Counted from the first letter of the stretch, positions 1 through 7,187 are shown. The stretch is DNA of 36,042 nt from Streptacidiphilus anmyonensis (GCF_000787855.1 NZ_BBPQ01000028.1:1-36042), one strand, 5' to 3'. Made by a program: numbers and translations. The notes: generated by a model from the sequence alone, not told the origin.

Positions 1-1496
1 GGCCGCGACCGCGGCGCCCGCCGAGGGGCCGCGGTGCGGGACGCGGCCGGAGCGGCGCCCCCGGCCGGGACGGGCGTCGGGATGGTGACCGGGACGCCCG
101 AGGGACGGCGTGCGCCGGTGATCCGGACGAGCTCCGGGTCGCCGGGCCGGACCCGGTCGTCGTTCGGCCGGACGCCGGCGTCCCTGAGCAGCTGCGACAT
201 CTCGCGGCGCTGGTGGGACAGGACCAGGGTGACCACGGTGCCCGACGCGCCCGCGCGGGCCGTGCGGCCGCCGCGGTGGAGGTAGTCCTTGGGGTCGGTC
301 GGCGGGTCGACGTTGACGACCAGGTCGAGGTCGTCGACGTGGATGCCGCGGGCCGCGACGTTCGTCGCGATCAGCGCGCTGACCTCGCCCTTCTTGAACT
401 GGTCCAGGACCCGGTTGCGCTGCGGCTGCGACTTGCCGCCGTGCAGGGCCGCGGCGCGCACCCCGTTGGCGAGCAGGTCCTTGGCCAGCTTGTCGGTCGC
501 GCGCTTGGTGTCCACGAACATGATCACGCGGCCCTCGCGGGCCGCGATCTCCAGCGTCACGTCGCGCTTGTGCTCGTCGTTCACGTAGAGCACGTGGTGC
601 TCCATGCTGGTGACGGCGCCGGCGCTCGGGTCGACGGAGTGGGTGACCGGGTCGTTCAGGAACCGGCGGACCAGCCGGTCCACGTTCTGGTCGAGCGTGG
701 CGGAGAACAGCAGCCGCTGCCCGTCCGGGCGGACCTGCTCCAGCAGGGCTGTGACCTGCGGCAGGAAGCCCATGTCGGCCATCTGGTCGGCTTCGTCCAG
801 CACCGTGATCGCGACCCGGTCGAGACGGACGTCGCCGCGGTCCAGCAGATCCCGCAGGCGGCCGGGAGTGGCGATGAGCACCTCGACGCCGCGCTTCATC
901 TCGGCCGCCTGGCGACCGATCGACAGGCCGCCGACGACGGTGGCGAGCCGCAGGTTCACGGCGGTCGCGTAAGGGGTGAGCGCGGTGGCGACCTGCTGGG
1001 CCAGCTCACGGGTCGGCACCAGGACCAGGGCCAGCGGCGCCTTGCTCTCCGCGCGACGGCCCGCCGTGCGGGCCAGCAGCGCCAGGCCGAACGCGAGGGT
1101 CTTGCCGGAGCCGGTCCGGCCGCGGCCGAGGACGTCGCGCCCGGCGAGCGCGTTGGGCAGCGTCGCGGCCTGGATCGGGAACGGCTCGGTGACGCCCTCG
1201 CGCACGAGCGTCGACTGGAGCGCGCGCGGCAGGTCCATCTCGGCGAAGGACGCGGCTGCCGGGAGCCCCGGGGTCTGCGGCGCGGCCACCTCGAAATCAC
1301 CCTGTGCGGCCACCACCCGCTTCACGGGGCGACGCTTCGGCGCGCCGTAGGACTGGCCGCCGCGACGCTGGCCGCCGTCCGGGGTCGCCTGCCGGCCGCC
1401 GCCGCGCTTCTTCCCGGCGCGCTCCTCCGGGGAGAGCGGCCGGCCGAAACGGGTCGCCGGACGCTGATCGTCAGACCGGTTGGTGCGGTGGTTCAC
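1..1496 (-). CDS. DEAD-box ATP-dependent RNA helicase (3' end cut by window edge)
   Basis: ATP-dependent RNA helicase that remodels RNA duplexes in the cytoplasm. Reading the minus strand from a GTG at 1496 gives an open frame of about 498 codons that runs off the left edge with no stop. Motifs in order: Q motif PFPIQA, motif I GRTGSGKT, Ia PTRELAQQ, TPGR, II DEAD, III SAT, V ATNVAARGIHVDDLD, VI HRGGRTARAG. All are intact, so both RecA-like lobes are complete. The N-terminal ~70 residues and the C-terminal tail are Arg/Gly/Pro-rich and disordered-looking, as in RhlE-type actinobacterial helicases. The start is supported by a GGAAGG Shine-Dalgarno 6 nt upstream. It lies directly downstream of the tRNA-fMet terminator with only about 25 bp between, so its promoter is unclear. 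The long plus-strand ORFs over it are antisense shadows. Family is certain; the specific RNA role is not known. Confidence 0.93.
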   Translation of the reverse strand, partial: MNHRTNRSDDQRPATRFGRPLSPEERAGKKRGGGRQATPDGGQRRGGQSYGAPKRRPVKRVVAAQGDFEVAAPQTPGLPAAASFAEMDLPRALQSTLVREGVTEPFPIQAATLPNALAGRDVLGRGRTGSGKTLAFGLALLARTAGRRAESKAPLALVLVPTRELAQQVATALTPYATAVNLRLATVVGGLSIGRQAAEMKRGVEVLIATPGRLRDLLDRGDVRLDRVAITVLDEADQMADMGFLPQVTALLEQVRPDGQRLLFSATLDQNVDRLVRRFLNDPVTHSVDPSAGAVTSMEHHVLYVNDEHKRDVTLEIAAREGRVIMFVDTKRATDKLAKDLLANGVRAAALHGGKSQPQRNRVLDQFKKGEVSALIATNVAARGIHVDDLDLVVNVDPPTDPKDYLHRGGRTARAGASGTVVTLVLSHQRREMSQLLRDAGVRPNDDRVRPGDPELVRITGARRPSGVPVTIPTPVPAGGAAPAASRTAAPRRAPRSR

Positions 1497-1520
1497 GGCA
1501 GACCTTCCACAAGAAGCCAC

Positions 1521-1560
1521 GAAAAAGCCCTGTGGGCCCGGCCGAGCGGCCGGGCCCACA
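1521..1560 (-). terminator. Rho-independent terminator of tRNA-fMet
   Basis: Perfect 13-bp inverted repeat (1531-1543 with 1548-1560, loop of 4). On the minus strand it is followed by GGGCTTTTT (1522-1530). It starts 9 nt after the 3' end of the tRNA and ends 25 bp before the helicase start codon. Confidence 0.88.
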
Positions 1561-1569
1561 GAGTCGAAG

Positions 1570-1643
1570 TAGCGGGGACAGGATTTGAACCTGCGACCTC
1601 TGGGTTATGAGCCCAGCGAGCTACCGAGCTGCTCCACCCCGCG
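1570..1643 (-). tRNA. Initiator tRNA-fMet (CAT anticodon)
   Basis: The minus strand folds as a 74-nt cloverleaf: acceptor 5' strand CGCGGGG and 3' strand CCCCGCT, anticodon arm CTGGG-CTCATAA-CCCAG, T arm GCAGG-TTCAAAT-CCTGT. Initiator hallmarks are the unpaired first position (C1 opposite U72) and three consecutive G:C pairs at the base of the anticodon stem. The CCA end is not encoded: after discriminator A the DNA reads CT. A TACGGT -10-like hexamer lies 12 nt upstream (minus strand, 1655-1660). I see no clear -35. Confidence 0.96.
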
Positions 1644-1861
1644 TCGTTGGCTCAACCGTAACAGAGTCCGACCCGGTCGGCGGGGCGGTGGGACGTGACG
1701 GCACTCACCCTTGCCGGTGTCCGTGGTGCTGTTCCCCGCCTGTTCTCGTCCTGTTCCCGCCGCCGTCGTCGGCACGGCTGCGCCCGCCCCGGCCCGTGAC
1801 GGCTCGTCAAAGGACGCCCCGGGCAGGCGCGGCAGCGGGGGGTCTTGTAGGGTTCCTCGCG

Positions 1862-2003
1862 AATCATCCAGAGGGGTGGAGGGACCGGCCCTACGAAGCC
1901 CCGGCAACTCCCCGGTCGAGTCGGCGTGCGACGCACGCCGCAGCGAGCGGGATCAGTGCCAACTCCGGCCTGTCGCCAACGTGGCGCGGGAAAGATGAGG
2001 AGA
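1862..2003 (+). promoter_or_regulatory. SAM-I (S-box) riboswitch
   Basis: Conserved S-box core elements appear in order: AGAGGGGTGGAGGGAC (1870-1885), GGCCCTACGAAGCC then CGGCAAC (1887-1907), a P3 hairpin CGGCGTGC-GAC-GCACGCCG (1922-1940), the AGTGCCAACTCC segment (about 1955-1966), a P4 hairpin (GTCGCC/GGCGCG region), and GGGAAAGATGAGG (1988-2000). P1 is formed by TCATC (1864-1868) with GATGA (1994-1998). A Shine-Dalgarno GAGGAG (1997-2002) overlaps the 3' strand of P1, so SAM binding should hide it, as expected for translational control. There is no poly-U terminator directly after the aptamer. A TAGGGT hexamer at 1848-1853 could be the -10; no convincing -35 is seen. The nearest recognisable downstream gene is the NdgR-like regulator at 2206. 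Confidence 0.9.
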
Positions 2004-2007
2004 CACG

Positions 2008-2118
2008 GTGCTCTCAGTGCTGTCCTTCGACCGGGCGCTTCCCGTCCCGGCCCTTCCGCGTACCCGTCTCGTGTCCGGCGCAGGCAGTCGGCCGACTCTT
2101 CCGGCCCTTTCCCGCTGA
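2008..2118 (+). CDS. Possible 36-aa leader ORF behind the SAM riboswitch
   Basis: A GTG at 2008 lies 5 nt after the GAGGAG (1997-2002) that forms part of the riboswitch P1 region. It opens 36 codons ending in TGA at 2116-2118. The peptide begins VLSVLSFDRALPVPALPR and has no recognisable domain; it is rich in Leu, Pro and Arg. Its ribosome binding site is exactly where a SAM riboswitch would act, which is the main reason to list it. It could be a true regulatory leader peptide coupling the switch to the regulator downstream, a degenerated remnant of a methionine-pathway gene, or untranslated. No homology is claimed. Confidence 0.42.
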   Translation: MLSVLSFDRALPVPALPRTRLVSGAGSRPTLPALSR

Positions 2119-2148
2119 ACACGCCACCGCTCCTGGTCGGAGCGGAGC

Positions 2149-2182
2149 CCCCGTGAGCGCGGCCCGACGGCGGCTCGCGGGG
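2149..2182 (+). promoter_or_regulatory. GC-rich hairpin immediately before the ndgR-like ribosome binding site
   Basis: CCCCGTGAGC (2149-2158) pairs over 10 bp (one G:T) with GCTCGCGGGG (2173-2182), loop of 14 nt. It ends 10 nt before the GGAG (2193-2196) of the gene at 2206. There is no U-tract, so it may be a weak terminator/attenuator, a translational element or a DNA operator. Confidence 0.45.
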
Positions 2183-2205
2183 TGGTGAGACTGGAGTACC
2201 CACTC

Positions 2206-2919
2206 ATGGAGAAGACGAGCGGCGTAGGCGTGCTCGACAAGGCCACCGCGATCCTCGGCGCCCTGGAGGCCGGGCCCGCCTCGCTGGCCGGGCTGGTCGC
2301 CGCCACCGGGCTGGCGCGGCCCACCGCCCACCGGCTGGCCGTCGCGCTGGAGCGCCACCGGCTGGTCGCCAGGGACATGGAGGGCCGGTTCGTTCTCGGC
2401 CCCCGGCTCGGCGAGCTCTCGGCGGCGGTCGGCGAGGACCGCCTGCTGGTCGCGGCGGGCCCGGTGCTGACCCGGCTGCGCGACGCCACCGGCGAGAGCG
2501 CCCAGATCTACCGCCGGCAGGGGGAGGACCGCATCTGCGTCGCCGCCGTCGAGCGGCTCTCCGGCCTGCGCGACACGGTTCCCGTCGGTGTCACGCTTCC
2601 CATGAAGGCCGGCTCGGCCGCGCAGATCCTGCTGGCCTGGGAGGAGCCGGAGCGCCTCCACCTCGGCCTGCGGGGCGCCCGCTTCACCGCGACCGCCCTC
2701 AGCGGTGTGCGCCGCCGCGGCTGGGCGCAGTCCGTCGGCGAGCGCGAGCCCGAGGTCGCGTCCGTCTCCGCGCCGGTGCGCGGGCCGTCCGGCCGGGTCG
2801 TTGCCGCGGTGTCCGTCTCCGGACCGGTCGAACGCCTCAGCCGCCACCCGGGCGCGCACGTCTCGCAGGCCGTCGTGGAGGCCGGCGCCCGCCTCACCGA
2901 GGCCCTGCGCCGTCCCTGA
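2206..2919 (+). CDS. ndgR: IclR-family transcriptional regulator, NdgR-like
   Basis: DNA-binding regulator of 237 aa. The N-terminal winged helix-turn-helix (about residues 7-60, with LAGLVAATGLARPTAHRLAV as the helix-turn-helix) is followed by an IclR ligand-binding domain to the C-terminus. The sequence, including GVRRRGWAQS and SVSAPVRGPSGRVVAAVSVSG, matches the NdgR type of Streptomyces, which is described as a regulator of leucine and methionine biosynthesis and is usually next to leuCD. No leuC or leuD is adjacent here, so this may be a relocated or second copy. ATG 2206 is chosen because GGAG sits 9 nt upstream and the family starts at this point; the in-frame extension to 2182 lies inside the hairpin. 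Upstream is a SAM riboswitch, probably on the same transcript. The 3' end overlaps the convergent LysR gene by 26 bp. Confidence 0.85.
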   Translation: MEKTSGVGVLDKATAILGALEAGPASLAGLVAATGLARPTAHRLAVALERHRLVARDMEGRFVLGPRLGELSAAVGEDRLLVAAGPVLTRLRDATGESAQIYRRQGEDRICVAAVERLSGLRDTVPVGVTLPMKAGSAAQILLAWEEPERLHLGLRGARFTATALSGVRRRGWAQSVGEREPEVASVSAPVRGPSGRVVAAVSVSGPVERLSRHPGAHVSQAVVEAGARLTEALRRP

Positions 2920-3823
2920 GCCGCTTGCGGATGTGACGCGGCATCAGTGGGGCGTGCTCGGCGAGCACGTCGACGAACGCGGCGGCGACGGGGTCGGGGT
3001 TGGTCCTGGTGTACGCGGTGAGCGGGCGCTGGACCGGCGGGTCGGGGCGCAGCACCGTGCCGGCGAAGTGGGGTGGGACGGTGTTGGCCGGGACCAGGGT
3101 GGGGCCGAGGCCGGCGGCCGCGTAGTTGGCGGCGGAGGGAGCCTGCTCGGTGCGGACGGCGACGCGCGGGTGGAAGCCGGCCGCGGCGCAGGCGTGCTCG
3201 AGGAGTTCGGCGAGCCCGCTGTCCGGGGTGAAGTGCACCCACTCGCGCTCCGCGAGGTCGGCCAGCCGGACGCGCGGCGCGTGGTCGAGGGCGGCCACCG
3301 GGTCGCCGGCGCGGGTGACCACCAGGAACTCCTCGGTGCCGACGTGGCGCACGGGGCCCTCCCAGTCCGCCGGGGGCGGGCCGACGGCGATGTCGGCCTG
3401 GCCCGCGGCCATGGCCGCGATCAGGTCGTCGGTGTGGCGGTGCTCGAAGAGGCGGACGCGGACCCCGGGGTAGCGATCCCGCCAGGCGCCGAGGGCGGCC
3501 GGCAGGACTCCGACGCTGAGCGAGTAGAGGGTGGCGAGGTGGAGTTCGCCGGTGGCGATCCCGGCGGCGCGGCGGGCCGCCGTGGCGGCGCGTTCGGCGT
3601 CGGCGAGGGCGGCGCGGGCGTGGGGGAGCATCGCCCGGCCGGCCGGGGTGAGCCGCACGGCGCGGGGCAGGCGCTCCAGCAGCGGGGCGCCCACCTCGCG
3701 CTCCAGGGCCTGGAACTGGTGCGAGAGGCCTGGCTGGGTGACGTGGAGGCGTTCCGCGGCGCGGGTGAAGGAGCCCTCGTCGACGATGGTGACGAGGTAT
3801 TCGAGCTGCCGCAGGGTCGTCAT
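2894..3823 (-). CDS. LysR-family transcriptional regulator
   Basis: 309 aa. The N-terminal LysR helix-turn-helix spans about residues 1-60 (LRQLEYLVTIVDEGSFTRAA, then HVTQPGLSHQFQALE). The periplasmic-binding-like effector domain runs from about 90 to the end (TGELHLATLYSLSVGVLP, GQADIAVGPPP). Start ATG 3823. It is transcribed away from the cassette beginning at 3958, and the 134-bp gap between them is the likely shared operator. By the usual LysR arrangement it should control that cassette and itself, in response to an unidentified small molecule. Its 3' end runs 26 bp into the convergent ndgR-like gene. Confidence 0.88.
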   Translation of the reverse strand: MTTLRQLEYLVTIVDEGSFTRAAERLHVTQPGLSHQFQALEREVGAPLLERLPRAVRLTPAGRAMLPHARAALADAERAATAARRAAGIATGELHLATLYSLSVGVLPAALGAWRDRYPGVRVRLFEHRHTDDLIAAMAAGQADIAVGPPPADWEGPVRHVGTEEFLVVTRAGDPVAALDHAPRVRLADLAEREWVHFTPDSGLAELLEHACAAAGFHPRVAVRTEQAPSAANYAAAGLGPTLVPANTVPPHFAGTVLRPDPPVQRPLTAYTRTNPDPVAAAFVDVLAEHAPLMPRHIRKRLRDGAGPR

Positions 3824-3957
3824 GTGCTCAGCTTATGGGTTCGAGAGAAATCTTTCCTTGGACGCATGGCTCGGGTGCTCCGCAGGATGGGATCCGTCGG
3901 TCCGCACCCGACCTCGTCCCACCGACGTGACCCGTCCGACCCAAGAGGAGCACCACC
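3824..3957. promoter_or_regulatory. Divergent LysR promoter/operator region
   Basis: 134-bp gap between divergent starts, containing an A/T-richer island around 3835-3860 with a GAAA-TC-TTTC inverted repeat. This is the expected site for LysR binding. The plus-strand gene has its own AAGAGGAG Shine-Dalgarno near 3943-3951. I could not fix -10/-35 boxes with confidence. Confidence 0.45.
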
Positions 3958-4257
3958 ATGTCCGACCAGCCCGTCGTCTGCGTTCTCGCGACCTTCAAGG
4001 CGTCCGCCCACGCCACCGAGCAGGACTTCGCCTCGGTCATCGACGCCGAGCTCGCCCGGGCCAAGGAGCTCGTCGACCAGGGCGTGATCGTGCACGGCTA
4101 CCACCGCACCGACGTCGTCGGCGCGGCGCTGATCGTCTCCGCCGGGACGGTCGAGGCCGCCCGCGACATCTTCGCGACGCTGCCGGCCGTCGCCGCCGGC
4201 CTGGTGGAGACCGAGCAGATCATGCCGCTGGTCCCGCTCCAGCTGCCCGCCAGCTGA
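3958..4257 (+). CDS. Small ferredoxin-fold protein, muconolactone isomerase-like / YCII-like
   Basis: 99 aa, cytoplasmic. The pattern is a beta strand (VVCVLATFK), a long helix (residues about 17-42, Glu/Ala-rich), GYHRTDVVGAALIVSA as paired strands, a second helix, and a closing strand (EQIMPLVPLQ). This beta-alpha-beta-beta-alpha-beta order is typical of dimeric alpha+beta barrel proteins such as muconolactone delta-isomerase and YCII-like enzymes. The internal Y-H-R after the first helix may be catalytic, but this is inference. First gene of a four-gene cassette opposite a LysR regulator; 14 bp to the next gene. No specific substrate can be assigned. Confidence 0.75.
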   Translation: MSDQPVVCVLATFKASAHATEQDFASVIDAELARAKELVDQGVIVHGYHRTDVVGAALIVSAGTVEAARDIFATLPAVAAGLVETEQIMPLVPLQLPAS

Positions 4258-4271
4258 CCCGGACGGCAGCG

Positions 4272-5249
4272 ATGTCCGACGAGCCGCCGGTGCTCGATCC
4301 GGCCGCATGGGCGCTGGCGGAGCAGGCCGCCTCCGGGCCGGACCCGTGCGGGCTGCCCGTGGCCGAGATCCGCGCCCGCCTGGAGCGGGCCCAGTCCGGG
4401 CGCACGGCCGGACGGGACGCCCGCGTCACCGACTTGACGGTGCGTGGGCCGGGACCGGCCGACCAGGTCCGGCTACGGCTGCTGCGACCGGCCTTCGCCG
4501 CCGAGGCCGAGGTGCTGCCGGTGATCCTCTACCTGCACGGCGGCGGCTGGATCGCGGGCAGCCCCTCCACCCACGACCGGCTGCTGCGCGAGCTCGCGGC
4601 CGGGGCGGCTGCCGCCGTGGTCTTCGTCGACTACGACCTGGCCCCTGAGGCGCCCTATCCCGTCGCGCTCCGGCAGGCACGCGCCGCGGCCCGCTGGGTG
4701 GCCCGGCACGGCCGTGCGCGGGGGCTGGACGCGAGTCGGATGGCCGTGGTCGGCGACAGCGCGGGCGGGAACCTGGCCGCCGCGCTGACCCTGCTCGCGC
4801 GGCAGGACGACGCGTTCTCCTTCGTCCAGCAGGTGCTGCTGTACCCGCCGCTGGCGGCGGAGTGCGACACGCCCTCGTTCCGCCGCTTCGCGCGCGGCTA
4901 TGTCCAGAGCGCCGACTACCTGCGCAGGCTGTGGCAGCAGTACGTGCCCGACCCGGCACGCCGGACCGAGCCGACCGCCGCCCCGCTGCACGCCGACCCT
5001 GGTCTGCTGGCCGGTCTGCCCCCCGCGCTGGTCGTCACCGCCGAGGCCGACGTGGTGCGCGACGAGGCCGAGGCGTACGCCGCGCGGCTGCGCGCCGCCG
5101 GAGTGCCCGTCACCGCGACGCGCTACCTGGGCACGGTCCACGCCTTCGTCGTGCTCGACGCGTTGCGGGACACCCCGGCCGCGCGCGCGGCCACCGCGCA
5201 GATCGTCGCCACCCTGCGCGACGCCCTCCACCCGTCCCCGTCCCCGTGA
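4272..5249 (+). CDS. Alpha/beta hydrolase, hormone-sensitive lipase family esterase
   Basis: 325-aa serine hydrolase expected to cleave short-chain carboxylic esters. It has the HSL-family oxyanion motif HGGGW (about 89-93), nucleophile elbow GDSAGG (Ser163), acid Asp at about 260 (TAEADVVRDEAEAYA) and catalytic His at about 290 (GTVHAF). No signal peptide or TM segment, so cytoplasmic. The start ATG at 4272 follows the preceding stop by 14 bp. It is the second gene of the LysR-linked cassette, which suggests it acts on the same unknown compound as the downstream oxidoreductase. Confidence 0.9.
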   Translation: MSDEPPVLDPAAWALAEQAASGPDPCGLPVAEIRARLERAQSGRTAGRDARVTDLTVRGPGPADQVRLRLLRPAFAAEAEVLPVILYLHGGGWIAGSPSTHDRLLRELAAGAAAAVVFVDYDLAPEAPYPVALRQARAAARWVARHGRARGLDASRMAVVGDSAGGNLAAALTLLARQDDAFSFVQQVLLYPPLAAECDTPSFRRFARGYVQSADYLRRLWQQYVPDPARRTEPTAAPLHADPGLLAGLPPALVVTAEADVVRDEAEAYAARLRAAGVPVTATRYLGTVHAFVVLDALRDTPAARAATAQIVATLRDALHPSPSP

Positions 5250-5290
5250 CTGTTCCCGTCCTGATGACGGTCCCGTCCCCGGAGCCCCCT

Positions 5291-6091
5291 GTGACCACGT
5301 CCGCACTCGGCGCCGCCCTCACCGTGGGCAACATCGCCCTGTCCTTCCACCGCGCCGCCGCGGCCCTCACCCGACGGGTCCTGGAGGCCCACGGCCACCG
5401 CACCGCCGGCATCGAGGCGCCGCACGAGCAGTTGTTCCGGCTCCAGGCGGAGGCCCGGGTCGACGTCCTGGTCTCCGCCTGGCTGCCCGCCAGCCACGAC
5501 GTCTACCTGTCCGCCTACCGCGAGCGCGCGCTGGTGCTCGGCGCGCACTACCACCCTTACTGCGTCTGGGCGGTGCCGCCCTACGTGCCCGCCGGGGAGG
5601 TCGGCGAGGTGGCCGATCTCGCCCGCCCCGAGGTGGCCGCGCGGATGACCCGCGCCATCGACGGCATCAACCCCGGGGCGGGCATCAGCCGGTTCTCCGC
5701 CCGGATGATCGGGGCGTACGGCCTGGATCGCCTCGGGTACACCTTCACCCCCGGCACCGAGGCGTCCTTCACGGCCCGCGTCGAACGGGGGATCGCCGAG
5801 CGGGAGTGGTTCGTCGTCCCGCTCTGGCGGCCGCAGTATCTCAACCGCCTGCACGGCCTGCGTCCGCTGGCCGAGCCCAAGGGCCTGCTCGGCGCGGTCG
5901 ACGCGGCGAGCCCGGTGGTGCACCGCGCGGCGCTGCCGCGCATCCGCCCCGCGGCCCTCGCCCGCCTCGACGGCCTGCGCCTGGGCAACGAGGCGATCGA
6001 GGAGCTCGACACCTGGATCAACGCCGACGGCCTGACACCGCTCGACGCCGCCGACCGCTACCTCGCGGCCCACCCCGACCTGCTCGTATGA
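5291..6091 (+). CDS. Glycine betaine ABC transporter substrate-binding-like protein (OpuAC fold), no export signal
   Basis: 266 aa from GTG 5291, preceded by GGAG with a 6-nt gap; an in-frame ATG at 5264 would add 9 residues. The sequence (LTVGNIALSFHRAAAALTRR, VLVSAWLPASHDVY, DGINPGAGISRFS, EWFVVPLWRPQYLN) matches the OpuAC-type substrate-binding domain of quaternary-amine transporters. Unusually, the first beta strand of the mature domain begins about 8 residues in: there is no signal peptide, lipobox or TM helix, and no ABC ATPase or permease nearby. It is therefore likely a cytoplasmic binding protein, sensor or enzyme built on this fold. Third gene of the cassette, 22 bp before the next. 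Confidence 0.82.
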   Translation: MTTSALGAALTVGNIALSFHRAAAALTRRVLEAHGHRTAGIEAPHEQLFRLQAEARVDVLVSAWLPASHDVYLSAYRERALVLGAHYHPYCVWAVPPYVPAGEVGEVADLARPEVAARMTRAIDGINPGAGISRFSARMIGAYGLDRLGYTFTPGTEASFTARVERGIAEREWFVVPLWRPQYLNRLHGLRPLAEPKGLLGAVDAASPVVHRAALPRIRPAALARLDGLRLGNEAIEELDTWINADGLTPLDAADRYLAAHPDLLV

Positions 6092-6113
6092 ACGGAACGA
6101 AGGAGAACCAGCC

Positions 6114-7151
6114 ATGAGTGACCGTCCGCACCCGGCCACGATGCCCGCGGTGGCCTACCGCACCAGCCTGCCCGTCGACCACCCCGACAGCCTGCTGGAC
6201 CTCGAACTGCCGGTGCCCCGGCCCGGTCCGCGCGACCTGCTGGTCCAGGTGGAGGCCGTCGCCGTCAACCCCGTGGACTACAAGGTCCGGCAGAACGCCG
6301 ACCCCGGCGGCGAGCCGAGGGTGCTGGGGTGGGACGCGTCGGGCACCGTGGTCGGGGTCGGCGCGGACGTCGAGCTCTTCGAGGTCGGCGACCAGGTCTA
6401 CTACGCCGGCGCGCTCGACCGGCCCGGCGTCGACGCCCGCTACCACGCGGTGGACGAGCGGCTGGTGGGCCGCAAGCCGACGACCCTCTCGCACACCGAG
6501 GCCGCGGCGCTGCCGTTGACCTCCCTCACCGCTTGGGAGGGCCTCTTCGAACGCCTCGGGCTGCGCGCCGGCGGCCTGGAACAGGACGGGACGCTGCTGG
6601 TGACCGCCGCCGCGGGCGGGGTCGGCTCGATGGTGACGCAACTGGCGCGGGCGCTGACCGGCCTGACCGTGGTCGGGACCGCCTCCCGCCCCGAGACGGC
6701 GGAGTTCGCGCGCCGGATGGGAGCGCACCACGTCGTCGACCACCGGCGCCCGCTGGTCGAGCAGTTGGCCGAGGCGGCCCCCGGCGGGGTGGACCACGTC
6801 TTCGGCACGGCCGGTACGGACCGCAACCTCGCGGCCTACGCGGAGACTCTCAAGCCCTTCGGCGGGATCGTGGCCGTCGACGACTTCGACAGCCTCGACA
6901 TCGGGCTGCTGAAGGCGAAGAGCATCTCCTTCCACTGGGAGTTCATGTTCACCCGCTCGATGTTCCGCACGCCCGACCAGGTGACGCAGCACCGCATCCT
7001 CACCGAGGTCGCCCGGCTGGTCGACGCGGGCGTGCTCGCCAGCACCGCCACCAGCGACCTGGGCCCCGTCAACGCCGCGAACCTGCGGGAGGCGCACCGG
7101 ATCATGGAGGCCGGCACGGCCGTCGGCAAGCTGACGCTGACCGGCTTCTGA
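6114..7151 (+). CDS. Zinc-free MDR-family alcohol dehydrogenase / quinone reductase
   Basis: 345 aa, cytoplasmic NAD(P)H-dependent oxidoreductase of the medium-chain dehydrogenase/reductase superfamily. The GroES-like N-terminal domain holds PGPRDLLVQVEAVAVNPVDY and VLGWDASGTVVGVG. The Rossmann domain holds the dinucleotide loop AAAGGVGSMVTQLA (about residues 165-178). The usual catalytic and structural zinc ligands are absent, which fits the zinc-binding ADH family 1 / quinone oxidoreductase branch. ATG 6114 follows a GGAG about 9 nt upstream. Last gene of the LysR-linked cassette; probably reduces an enone, quinone or aldehyde, substrate unknown. Confidence 0.88.
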   Translation: MSDRPHPATMPAVAYRTSLPVDHPDSLLDLELPVPRPGPRDLLVQVEAVAVNPVDYKVRQNADPGGEPRVLGWDASGTVVGVGADVELFEVGDQVYYAGALDRPGVDARYHAVDERLVGRKPTTLSHTEAAALPLTSLTAWEGLFERLGLRAGGLEQDGTLLVTAAAGGVGSMVTQLARALTGLTVVGTASRPETAEFARRMGAHHVVDHRRPLVEQLAEAAPGGVDHVFGTAGTDRNLAAYAETLKPFGGIVAVDDFDSLDIGLLKAKSISFHWEFMFTRSMFRTPDQVTQHRILTEVARLVDAGVLASTATSDLGPVNAANLREAHRIMEAGTAVGKLTLTGF

Positions 7152-7187
7152 GCGGGCGGGCCCGGCCGGTGGGCCGTCGCGGGGCGT

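Noticed and set aside
213-1610. Long plus-strand open frame of 465 codons
   Set aside because: It is antisense to the DEAD-box helicase, whose motifs are complete. The plus translation is Val/Gly/Asp/Arg-rich without domains and also crosses the terminator and tRNA.
1926-2156. Plus-strand 76-aa frame over the riboswitch
   Set aside because: It runs through the aptamer stems P3-P4, has no ribosome site, and its composition is Arg/Pro-rich as for noise in GC-rich DNA.
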